Source: Gammaproteobacteria bacterium (GTDB taxonomy: Bacteria > Pseudomonadota > Gammaproteobacteria > Pseudomonadales > Azotimanducaceae). Taken from it: 6,719 nucleotides of DNA. Every line of letters begins with the position of its first letter. The stretch's first letter is position 1. The stretch spans positions 119,715-126,433 of the forward strand of contig PBAA01000008.1 in the NCBI GenBank assembly GCA_002715785.1. Direction: 5' to 3'. Below the pieces are notes generated by a model, which saw nothing but the letters and a program-made list of their open reading frames with translations, was not told the DNA's origin and did no database searches. Below are positions 1-5,457 of the stretch, one piece after another. The translations under genes were made by a program, and so were the position numbers.

Positions 1-42
1 ATACCGAGCGAAATGACTGGTCGTTCTCTGCTTGCAGAATAA
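1..42 (+). CDS. gpmI: C-terminal end of 2,3-bisphosphoglycerate-independent phosphoglycerate mutase (partial, 5' end outside window)
   Basis: Frame 1 is open from the first base to a TAA at 40-42 and gives 13 residues, IPSEMTGRSLLAE. The PxEMTGRSLL string is the characteristic C-terminal end of cofactor-independent phosphoglycerate mutase, the glycolytic enzyme that interconverts 3- and 2-phosphoglycerate in the cytoplasm. The position just upstream of envC agrees with the known gpmI/gpmM-envC gene order in gammaproteobacteria. The next gene starts 12 bases after this stop, so the two are probably co-transcribed. Only the tail is visible, so the call rests on a short motif plus context. Confidence 0.72.
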   Translation: MPSEMTGRSLLAE

Positions 43-54
43 ACCAACCCCCCA

Positions 55-1233
55 GTGACAATCATTGATCATTTCACTGGAGCAACACGAACGAGGCATT
101 CACTGTTTCGCGCGAGCTTCGCCATTGCATGCACTGCCCTCGCGCTCGGGGCGGTAGCCGAGTCAGGAGAATCTGCGACGTCACAAATTGCCCTCGACCG
201 CACCGTTTCTGAACTCAACGAATTGCATGCGTGGCTCGGTGACGCAGCCGTTCGACTCGATATCGTACAAACAAAATTACACGCAGCAGACGCGTCGATT
301 TCGGACATCGTCAGGGCGACGAACGAAGCGTCCTCGAATTTGACGAATACGGAAACTGCGATCGCTACCCTCCAGCTTCAGCAAACGCTTTTAACAGATC
401 GGCGAAGGTTGCAAGCAGAAAAAATCGCTGTCCATTTGCGGCAAGCCTACAAGTTGTCGGGACAGGATTTCCTCAAACTACTACTGCTACAACAGACTCC
501 CGACACGTTTGACCGCATGATCCGTTATCACGGCTATTTTTCCCGAGCCCGTAAAGAAGCTCTTCAAGAATACCGAACGACGCTTACGTCGATGAACAGG
601 ACCTCGACCGAACTCGAAAGCCAACGGGTCGAACTCAAACAGCAGGAAGAAGATCTCAGAAGCCGCCTGAACACGCTGCAAAGTGAACGTCTGGCACGGA
701 AGGATCTCATCGCAAGCCTATCTCAAGAGATCAAGAACAAGGGATTCGCCCGCGACAAACTCGCTCAAGATCGAGCTCGCATTGAGGCACTATTGGCGAA
801 ATTGGTACTACGAGATACGAACTTAGACGGTGCGGTTTTCACAAACGCAAAGGGTCAACTGAACTGGCCAGTGGAAGGGCAACTGACGTATCGGTTCGGC
901 GATCCCCGTGCAGGCGGCCGACTCTCCTGGGAGGGCATTTACTTTAGCGCTCCTAGTGGCTCGGTGGTAACGGCGGTGGGCCGCGGTCTCATTGTATTTT
1001 CCGACTGGTTGCGCGGGTTCGGATTGCTGACGATCATCGATCACGGAACGGAACAAATGTCCCTGTACGGGTTCTGCGATTCACTCGTCAAGCAGAACGG
1101 TGACTGGGTGGAAAGCGGCGAGATTGTGGCTTTCGCCGGTCAAAGCGGCGGTCAAGACGTCGACGGACTTTATTTTGAGATCCGGATTAACGGCCAACCA
1201 ACGAATCCGCTCGCTTGGCTAGCCAAGCGATGA
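55..1233 (+). CDS. envC: Murein hydrolase activator EnvC (coiled coil plus degenerate LytM/M23 domain)
   Basis: This 392-residue protein has the EnvC architecture. It has a hydrophobic signal segment at about 18-35 with a possible AVA cleavage site at 33-35, long coiled-coil segments at about 45-250, and a C-terminal LytM/peptidase-M23-like domain at about 268-389. Known EnvC proteins activate the septal amidases AmiA/AmiB in the periplasm under FtsEX control during daughter-cell separation. They do not cut murein themselves. The sequence fits this. The positions that hold zinc ligands in active M23 enzymes are replaced: the first His/Asp region reads SWEGIYFSAP (291-300), the HxH region reads YGF (338-340), and the last His is Tyr in LYFEIR (372-377), as in E. 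coli EnvC. The start is GTG. No in-frame ATG lies before the signal segment, and no clear Shine-Dalgarno precedes the GTG, which is 12 bases after the gpmI stop. Family assignment is firm; the exact signal cleavage site is inferred. Confidence 0.9.
   Translation: MTIIDHFTGATRTRHSLFRASFAIACTALALGAVAESGESATSQIALDRTVSELNELHAWLGDAAVRLDIVQTKLHAADASISDIVRATNEASSNLTNTETAIATLQLQQTLLTDRRRLQAEKIAVHLRQAYKLSGQDFLKLLLLQQTPDTFDRMIRYHGYFSRARKEALQEYRTTLTSMNRTSTELESQRVELKQQEEDLRSRLNTLQSERLARKDLIASLSQEIKNKGFARDKLAQDRARIEALLAKLVLRDTNLDGAVFTNAKGQLNWPVEGQLTYRFGDPRAGGRLSWEGIYFSAPSGSVVTAVGRGLIVFSDWLRGFGLLTIIDHGTEQMSLYGFCDSLVKQNGDWVESGEIVAFAGQSGGQDVDGLYFEIRINGQPTNPLAWLAKR
1211..1230. repeat. Perfect 20-bp palindrome abutting the envC stop codon
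   Basis: The ten bases TCGCTTGGCT at 1211-1220 are followed directly by their exact reverse complement at 1221-1230, and the TGA stop of envC is the next codon. The segment encodes the last residues of EnvC (around LAWLAKR). In mRNA it could fold as an 8-bp stem with a CTAG loop. No T-run follows, so it is not an intrinsic terminator of the usual kind. It could be a protein-binding site or a 3' stem. The symmetry is seen directly; any role is inferred. Confidence 0.85.
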
Positions 1234-1283
1234 CATGATGAGCCAAAGACATTTCGACTATCGTTTGACGACACGTCCTAGTG

Positions 1284-1309
1284 GCCAATTGGCGGTATAT
1301 ACCATCGAT
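1284..1309. repeat. Three abutting palindromes in the envC-yibQ spacer
   Basis: GCCAATTGGC (1284-1293), GGTATATACC (1294-1303) and ATCGAT (1304-1309) are each perfectly self-complementary and sit end to end about 50-70 bases before the yibQ start. With no spare bases for a loop they make poor RNA hairpins. DNA-binding sites (an operator or promoter region for yibQ) are a better guess. A TTGACG hexamer at 1265-1270 is too far (25 bp) from the TATATA at 1296-1301 for a standard sigma-70 pair, so no promoter is claimed. Confidence 0.6.
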
Positions 1310-1315
1310 TTTTCT

Positions 1316-1360
1316 CCAAGTTGAATCGACAATTCTTCATCCGTAGAACACCAAGTTGAA
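1316..1360. repeat. 10-bp direct repeat CCAAGTTGAA, second copy carrying the yibQ start codon
   Basis: CCAAGTTGAA occurs at 1316-1325 and again at 1351-1360, 35 bases apart start to start. The second copy contains the TTG (1356-1358) taken as the start of the deacetylase gene. The two TTGs are not in the same frame, so the first is not an alternative start. The repeat could be a pair of binding sites overlapping the translation start, or chance. The repeat is seen directly; a role is inferred. Confidence 0.5.
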
Positions 1361-2291
1361 GCGGCTAACTTCGCTGGGCCATAACGCAGCGTTCGCGCCG
1401 ACATTGCTCGCGTTATTGTTTCAACTGTCAGCTTACCCCGGTCAGCTCGCAATCGTGATCGACGATGTTGGGTACAGTCGCGAAGTCGGCGAACGCGTGC
1501 TCGCACTACCAAACGCTGTCAGCATTGCAGTTCTACCTTTTACCCCACAGGCCGTGACTCTTGCCGCACACGCTCAAGCGATGGGCAAAGACGTCCTTCT
1601 GCATCAACCATTAGAGAGCGAAATCCAATCCAAGGGAGCGGGCCGTACCCTAACCCTTAACATGTCGTCGGACGACATTAAGAGAGAGGTCAACGCAGCG
1701 CTAAAGTCGATTCCGGGTGTTAAGGGTGTGAGCAATCACACCGGCAGCCGTTTTACTCAGGATGTTCCTTCGATGAATGCACTCATGTCGGTGATCAGCG
1801 CACACGGCTTGTTTTTTCTAGACAGCCGTACGACCGCACGAACCGTGGCGATGCGCGTCGCGATGGATTGGGGCGTTCCTGCAGTACGTCGAGACGTTTT
1901 TCTCGATCATGATCGTGAAGTAAGAGCCATCAACGCCGCGTTCGAACGAGCGCTCGGGATCGCAAACCGTCGCGGCTACGCCATCCTTATCGCCCATCCA
2001 CATGACATCACACTGCAATTCCTTGAAACGCGATTACCTACCCTACAAAAGACGACGCTGGTACCCGTGAGCAGCCTCACAACTAGCCAATCCGAGGATC
2101 TCGCGAAGAAAGTTGTTGGTTTCCACTGGACTACCCAGCGTTCAACCTACTCTCCGTCACCATTCGATTACTCGGAAGTCCGTTACAGTAACCCCTTCGT
2201 CGACGGAGTGCCTTCTACGCGTGGATCGATCGCTAATGCCATCCTCAAGGCCCGCCCAAATGCCTTAAAAATGGTCTCGGCTTGGTGGTGA
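1356..2291 (+). CDS. yibQ: Divergent polysaccharide deacetylase, YibQ type (secreted)
   Basis: This 311-residue protein belongs to the divergent polysaccharide deacetylase family (E. coli YibQ; Pfam Polysacc_deac_2). The N-terminus has a hydrophobic segment at 11-27, probably a signal peptide. The NodB-like fold follows: AIVIDDVGY at 32-40 with the paired Asp (36-37), SNHTGSRFT at 126-134 (His128), FFLDSRT at 153-159, RDVFLDHD at 179-186 and AHPHDIT at 213-219. The domain seems to end near residue 240. The family lies beside envC in many gammaproteobacteria and is presumed to act on envelope polysaccharide, but its substrate is not known. The start is TTG at 1356, the first possible start after an in-frame TAG at 1344. 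It is supported because it supplies the signal segment; the next in-frame starts lie inside or after it. Oddity: residues from about 276 to the end are encoded on the strand opposite the 3' end of hisB, so this tail is probably not conserved. Confidence 0.87.
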   Translation: MKRLTSLGHNAAFAPTLLALLFQLSAYPGQLAIVIDDVGYSREVGERVLALPNAVSIAVLPFTPQAVTLAAHAQAMGKDVLLHQPLESEIQSKGAGRTLTLNMSSDDIKREVNAALKSIPGVKGVSNHTGSRFTQDVPSMNALMSVISAHGLFFLDSRTTARTVAMRVAMDWGVPAVRRDVFLDHDREVRAINAAFERALGIANRRGYAILIAHPHDITLQFLETRLPTLQKTTLVPVSSLTTSQSEDLAKKVVGFHWTTQRSTYSPSPFDYSEVRYSNPFVDGVPSTRGSIANAILKARPNALKMVSAWW

Positions 2292-2770
2292 GCGTTGGCT
2301 CCTCTGATGCAATCGATGTGCATGGTCGCTTGTGCGTGATTCGTAAACCCCTGGAAGAACTCGTGTAGAAGGTCAACGTCAAATTCGCCAACTCTCGGAC
2401 GTACAAATTCGACGTTAAAAGTCAGACCGGGCCGCCCCGAGAAATCTATGACAACGCGAGACAACGCTTCATCAAGGGGCACGTAGGCATGTCCATAGCG
2501 ATTAATTCCCTGTTTGTCACCGACGGCTTGTGCAAGTGCCTGGCCCAACGTGATTCCGACGTCTTCTACCGTATGATGCGCGTCAACTTCTATGTCTCCC
2601 GACGCGTGAATTTCTAAGTCGATCAGACCGTGGCGCGCTATTTGATTGAGCATGTGCTCGAAGAACGGTAACCCCGCCGACAGTTTTGATCGCCCTGAAC
2701 CATCGATATCCAAAACGACACTTATCTTGGTCTCCAATGTGTCACGGGAAACCGAGCCATTACGCGCCAC
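2183..2770 (-). CDS. hisB: Imidazoleglycerol-phosphate dehydratase (monofunctional HisB)
   Basis: The 195-residue product catalyses dehydration of imidazole glycerol phosphate to imidazole acetol phosphate, a middle step of histidine biosynthesis in the cytoplasm. Hallmarks of this manganese enzyme are all present: FFEHM (36-40), HHTVED (65-70), LDEALSR (99-105), HEFF (136-139), the second metal motif HHQAE (161-165), and the C-terminal PSTKG (189-193). Length matches monofunctional bacterial HisB; the histidinol-phosphatase domain of the E. coli enzyme is absent. The start is GTG at 2770, which gives the usual N-terminus before the SRDTLETKI string. The nearby ATG at 2758-2760 is in another frame. 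TAGG about 10 bases upstream may serve as ribosome binding site. It is convergent with, and overlaps by 109 bp, the yibQ-type gene. No hisH or hisA follows it. It probably shares a transcript with the unidentified gene 50 bp upstream. Confidence 0.96.
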   Translation of the reverse strand: MARNGSVSRDTLETKISVVLDIDGSGRSKLSAGLPFFEHMLNQIARHGLIDLEIHASGDIEVDAHHTVEDVGITLGQALAQAVGDKQGINRYGHAYVPLDEALSRVVIDFSGRPGLTFNVEFVRPRVGEFDVDLLHEFFQGFTNHAQATMHIDCIRGANAHHQAETIFKAFGRALRMALAIDPRVEGTPSTKGLL

Positions 2771-2820
2771 GTTTATTTCGCCTACGTTTTCTCAGATCGC
2801 AATTATCCGGGGTTCTATCG

Positions 2821-3216
2821 CTACAGTCGATCCAACAGACTACCGTACGGCAGAAACCGGTTGTCGGTATTAGCCTTCACCCATCCCGTTAGATCGTCCG
2901 GATACTCACCGCGCTGTTTCAGGAGACGAACGAGGGCTATTACCGGAGAACGAGCTCCCAGTTCAAATCCTGGTAAAACCATCTCTGCCCTCGTCAATGC
3001 CCTAATCCAATTCACGACCACCGAGGACGATTGCGATTGCGCAAAATCCGTCCAGGACTCCGCCGATGCACGAACTGCCTGACGAATCGAGTCTTGTTGC
3101 TCGGCCGAAAGGCCGAGTTGCGGTCGACTCAAGGCTTTGATCACAACATCCAGTACCTCCCGATGAACATCCGAAAGTGGTGGTGCGTTAGGCTCCCAGT
3201 TTCCAACGTCATCCAT
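2821..3216 (-). CDS. Conserved-looking hypothetical protein, 131 aa, upstream of hisB
   Basis: I do not recognise this protein. It has an ATG start at 3216 and a TAG stop, 131 residues, no signal peptide and no membrane segment. It looks soluble and mostly helical, with a Pro/Asn-rich start, helical segments at about 15-33 and 38-60, a central segment at about 67-100 (VVVNWIRALTRAE, then SPVIALVRLLKQRGEYP), and an ordered-looking end, ANTDNRFLPYGSLLDRL. No cysteine or histidine clusters suggest a metal site. The dense motif-like C-terminus and normal amino-acid composition argue that it is a real gene. It lies 50 bp upstream of hisB on the same strand and is divergent from mutY, so co-transcription with hisB is likely, but a role in histidine synthesis is only a guess. 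A 7-bp stem with a 4-base loop lies within the coding sequence at 3100-3117. Confidence 0.72.
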   Translation of the reverse strand: MDDVGNWEPNAPPLSDVHREVLDVVIKALSRPQLGLSAEQQDSIRQAVRASAESWTDFAQSQSSSVVVNWIRALTRAEMVLPGFELGARSPVIALVRLLKQRGEYPDDLTGWVKANTDNRFLPYGSLLDRL

Positions 3217-3362
3217 ACAAATACCGTAGCTCCGCGTGGATTAAACTAGAACGAAAACTATGTCCGGATCTTCGCATTCAAGGTGTCTTCTTGGTTCCAT
3301 CTTTTCGGCGCATCATGCCAACCTCCGCTCCACCACGCGAGTTTCCGTAGCCGTAATCAACA
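3217..3362. promoter_or_regulatory. Divergent spacer between the 131-aa gene and mutY
   Basis: These 146 bp must hold the promoters for both directions if hisB and mutY are transcribed from here. I see no well-spaced sigma-70 pair. A short inverted repeat, CGCGTGG (3233-3239) with CCACGCG (near 3332-3338), and a repeated CCGTAGC are present but could be chance. No tRNA, terminator or short gene was found. Confidence 0.35.
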
Positions 3363-4424
3363 TTGACTGAGTTCGCGCAAACACTAATCCATTGGTGGCG
3401 TCAAAACGGGCGCAAGGACCTACCTTGGCAGCGAAACAAAACAGCTTACCGTGTCTGGGTGTCCGAAGTGATGTTACAACAGACTCAAGCATCCACTGTC
3501 GTGCCTTACTTCGAACGATTCTTAACTCGCTTCCCTAGCGTTCGCCGACTGGCCAAGGCGAGCGAGGACGAGGTTCTCGAATACTGGACCGGGCTCGGTT
3601 ATTACCGACGTGCCCGGCACCTGCGCATGGCTGCCATCGAGGTCGTCGAAAAGCATGCGGGCCAGGTCCCAACGGACGTGGACGCACTCACCTCTTTGCC
3701 CGGAATAGGGCGATCCACTGCCGGTGCGATCGCCGCGATCGCATTCAGACAAACTGCCACGATTCTAGATGGCAATGTTCGGCGCGTGCTGTCGCGTTTC
3801 TATGCGATCAGCGGAAAAAGAGGGACCGCCAAAACTGAGAAGCAGCTCTGGGCACGGGCGGAAGCCAATACTCCCACAGCGCACGTTGACCTTTACACGC
3901 AGGCCATCATGGATCTTGGGGCAATCGTTTGCGTCCGGGCCAATCCCAAATGCCTCCTGTGTCCCATCGCAAACGAATGTAAAGCGCATCAGCAAGGCCG
4001 AGAACACGCTTACCCTAGTGTGGCCAGGCGTCGACCATTGCGCGTGCGACACGCTCGATTTTTCGTGGTCATTAATGGTCAAGGAGCTTGTCTCCTTAAA
4101 AAAAGGCCCCCGCATGGGGTTTGGGCGTCTCTCTGGTCGCCGCTCGAGTATCCTCAATCGGCATCGGTTGCGGCCTTAAGTGAGGACATCGGTCTTCGAA
4201 CCGAGATGATCTCGAAAACAGTCTCAAGACCACCTTTCAGGCACGCGTTCACTCACTACCAACTGGAAATCGAACCGATTTACATTTTCCTACATGGGTC
4301 CTGCAGCGAGATCGTTCTATCCCGGGATTTACGCTGGCATCGTCCCGGCGATAAAGCCGAGTTTGGGCTCTCGGCAGTTACCGTTAAACTGCTCGAAGAA
4401 ATAGAGGGCAGCGGAGCATTATGA
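3363..4424 (+). CDS. mutY: A/G-specific adenine DNA glycosylase MutY
   Basis: The 353-residue product removes adenine mispaired with 8-oxoguanine or guanine in base excision repair, working with MutM and MutT against oxidative damage. The catalytic domain is complete. The N-terminal GRKDLPWQ (16-23) and EVMLQQTQ with the catalytic Glu35 (35-42) are present, as are the helix-hairpin-helix LPGIGRSTA (112-120) and ILDGNVRRVLSR with the catalytic Asp136. The iron-sulfur loop has cysteines 190, 197, 200 and 206 in the C-X6-C-X2-C-X5-C pattern. The C-terminal NUDIX-like domain that reads 8-oxoG spans about 225-345 and includes HAFTHYQL (294-301). Length is close to the E. coli protein. The start is TTG at 3363, the first possible start after an in-frame TAA at 3354, and gives the typical short lead into FAQTLIHWW. 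No strong ribosome site is visible. The stop overlaps the yggX start (ATGA), indicating translational coupling. Confidence 0.96.
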   Translation: MTEFAQTLIHWWRQNGRKDLPWQRNKTAYRVWVSEVMLQQTQASTVVPYFERFLTRFPSVRRLAKASEDEVLEYWTGLGYYRRARHLRMAAIEVVEKHAGQVPTDVDALTSLPGIGRSTAGAIAAIAFRQTATILDGNVRRVLSRFYAISGKRGTAKTEKQLWARAEANTPTAHVDLYTQAIMDLGAIVCVRANPKCLLCPIANECKAHQQGREHAYPSVARRRPLRVRHARFFVVINGQGACLLKKRPPHGVWASLWSPLEYPQSASVAALSEDIGLRTEMISKTVSRPPFRHAFTHYQLEIEPIYIFLHGSCSEIVLSRDLRWHRPGDKAEFGLSAVTVKLLEEIEGSGAL

Positions 4425-4708
4425 CCCGTCTGGTCATTTGCCGAAAACTGGGTAAGCAATTGCCGGGGCTTGAGTCACCGCCAATGCCAGGTCCAGTGGG
4501 CGAAGCCATTTACGAACATGTCTCAGCGGAAGCTTGGGAACAATGGCAGGCGTTGCAAACAATGCTGATCAATGAACACCATCTCTCAATGATGGAACCC
4601 GAATCTCGTGCCTTTCTCATGAACCAAATGGAAAAGTTCTTCGCGAATGAGGATTACGAGAAACCCGAAGGGTATATAGCGCCCGGCGATTCGACTGACT
4701 TGACTTAG
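4421..4708 (+). CDS. yggX: Probable Fe(2+)-trafficking / oxidative-damage protection protein YggX
   Basis: The 95-residue protein matches the small cytoplasmic YggX family, which protects Fe-S clusters and DNA from oxidative damage and is proposed to handle ferrous iron. Visible family features are Cys7 in the N-terminal strand, PGPVGEAIYEHVSAEAW (23-39), QWQALQTMLINE (41-52), a helix of residues about 59-76, and the Glu-Gly-Tyr (83-85) near the end. Usual length is about 90, so it is complete. The start ATG overlaps the last codon of mutY by four bases; GGAG at 4413-4416 is a close ribosome site. The mutY-yggX pair is an old and common operon in gammaproteobacteria, logical because MutY carries a 4Fe-4S cluster. 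The gene lies 27 bp before the alpha/beta-hydrolase and probably shares its transcript. Confidence 0.95.
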   Translation: MTRLVICRKLGKQLPGLESPPMPGPVGEAIYEHVSAEAWEQWQALQTMLINEHHLSMMEPESRAFLMNQMEKFFANEDYEKPEGYIAPGDSTDLT

Positions 4709-4735
4709 ACTAGCGCAACACACACGGGAACCAAC

Positions 4736-5455
4736 ATGCCGATATTTCACCGCGACGAAGTCAACATCCACTATGAAATTCATGGGGAGGGTTTCCCGAT
4801 TTTACTGTTCGCGCCCGGGGGGATGCTCTCCGCGGCTTCGTTTTGGTCGAATGCTGAGTGGGATCCCGTACGAACCCTCAGTCCTCACTTTAAAGTGATC
4901 GCCATGGACCAACGCAATGCCGGTGCCTCATCAGCCCCCGTCTCGGGCAACGATGGATGGCACAGTTACACCGAAGATCATATCGCGCTACTCGACCACC
5001 TGAACGTTAACCAAACGCATGTGCTGGGTGGCTGCATCGGCGGACCCTATTGTTTTGGCGTAATCAAAGCTCATCGAGAACGCGTCGCGTCGGCCGTATT
5101 GCAACAATCAATCGGTTGTGACGCCAACCGAGATCTTTTCTATGCCATGTTCGACAACTGGGCCGATGCGATTAGGGATCAGCACCCCGAAGCAAACGAC
5201 GACGATTGGCACACCTTTAGAAGCAACATGTACGACGGGGAATTTTTGTACAACGTTGATCGAGATTTCGTCGCCGCCTGCACCGTTCCAATGCTCGTGC
5301 TCATGGGCTCAGACCCCTACCATCCTGAAACCATTTCTCGCGAACTTGCGGAGTTGGGCCCGAACGCGACTTTGATCGAAGATTGGAAGAATCCGGAGAA
5401 AGATGGCACCGTCGAGGCAGTCATCAGCTTCTTGCAGGCAGCGACACCGGTTTAA
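4736..5455 (+). CDS. Alpha/beta-hydrolase fold protein with Cys at the nucleophile position
   Basis: The 239-residue protein has a standard alpha/beta-hydrolase core and no signal peptide, so it should be cytoplasmic. The oxyanion loop lies in LFAPGGM (24-30), then VIAMDQRNAGAS (54-65), then the nucleophile elbow LGGCIGGPY (97-105) with Cys100 where Ser is usual. The strand MLVLMGSDPYHP (186-197) holds the likely acid, Asp193, and His196. The cap region is small (about 128-178). After His196 there is no histidine up to the C-terminus; the usual catalytic-His area reads IEDWKNPEKDG (214-224). Cys nucleophiles are known in this fold (dienelactone hydrolase), but a triad without the late His is unusual, so the protein may be a different type of hydrolase or catalytically weak. 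The substrate cannot be named. It lies 27 bp after yggX and is probably the last gene of a mutY-yggX-hydrolase transcript. ATG is preceded by a weak GGGAA site. Confidence 0.88.
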   Translation: MPIFHRDEVNIHYEIHGEGFPILLFAPGGMLSAASFWSNAEWDPVRTLSPHFKVIAMDQRNAGASSAPVSGNDGWHSYTEDHIALLDHLNVNQTHVLGGCIGGPYCFGVIKAHRERVASAVLQQSIGCDANRDLFYAMFDNWADAIRDQHPEANDDDWHTFRSNMYDGEFLYNVDRDFVAACTVPMLVLMGSDPYHPETISRELAELGPNATLIEDWKNPEKDGTVEAVISFLQAATPV

Positions 5456-5457
5456 TT

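Noticed and set aside
1235..1324. 29-codon ATG frame in the envC-yibQ spacer (starts MMSQRHFDYR)
   Set aside because: No ribosome site, no recognisable motif, and the DNA under it is explained better by palindromes and repeats.
1234..1355. Possible remnant of ctpA (S41 protease), which lies between envC and yibQ in Pseudomonas
   Set aside because: No PDZ or protease motif is visible in any frame of the 122 bp, and E. coli also lacks the gene here.
1258..1512. 84-codon frame on the minus strand over the yibQ start
   Set aside because: Arg-rich composition typical of an antisense shadow; lies opposite the signal segment and first motif of the deacetylase.
1904..1915. 12-bp palindrome CGATCATGATCG within yibQ
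   Set aside because: It encodes the conserved LDHDR motif of the deacetylase; coding constraint is sufficient.
3726..3742. Two tandem GCGATCGC octamers, like the cyanobacterial HIP1 motif
   Set aside because: They encode the Ala-Ile repeats of the MutY helix after the hairpin and occur nowhere else that I noticed, so codon use explains them.
3769..4179. 136-codon + frame and 130-codon - frame inside mutY
   Set aside because: Both lie entirely within the well-supported MutY catalytic domain and show no family motif.
4693..4711. GACT repeated four times at the yggX stop
   Set aside because: Short, imperfectly spaced, and in a normal gene end; likely chance.
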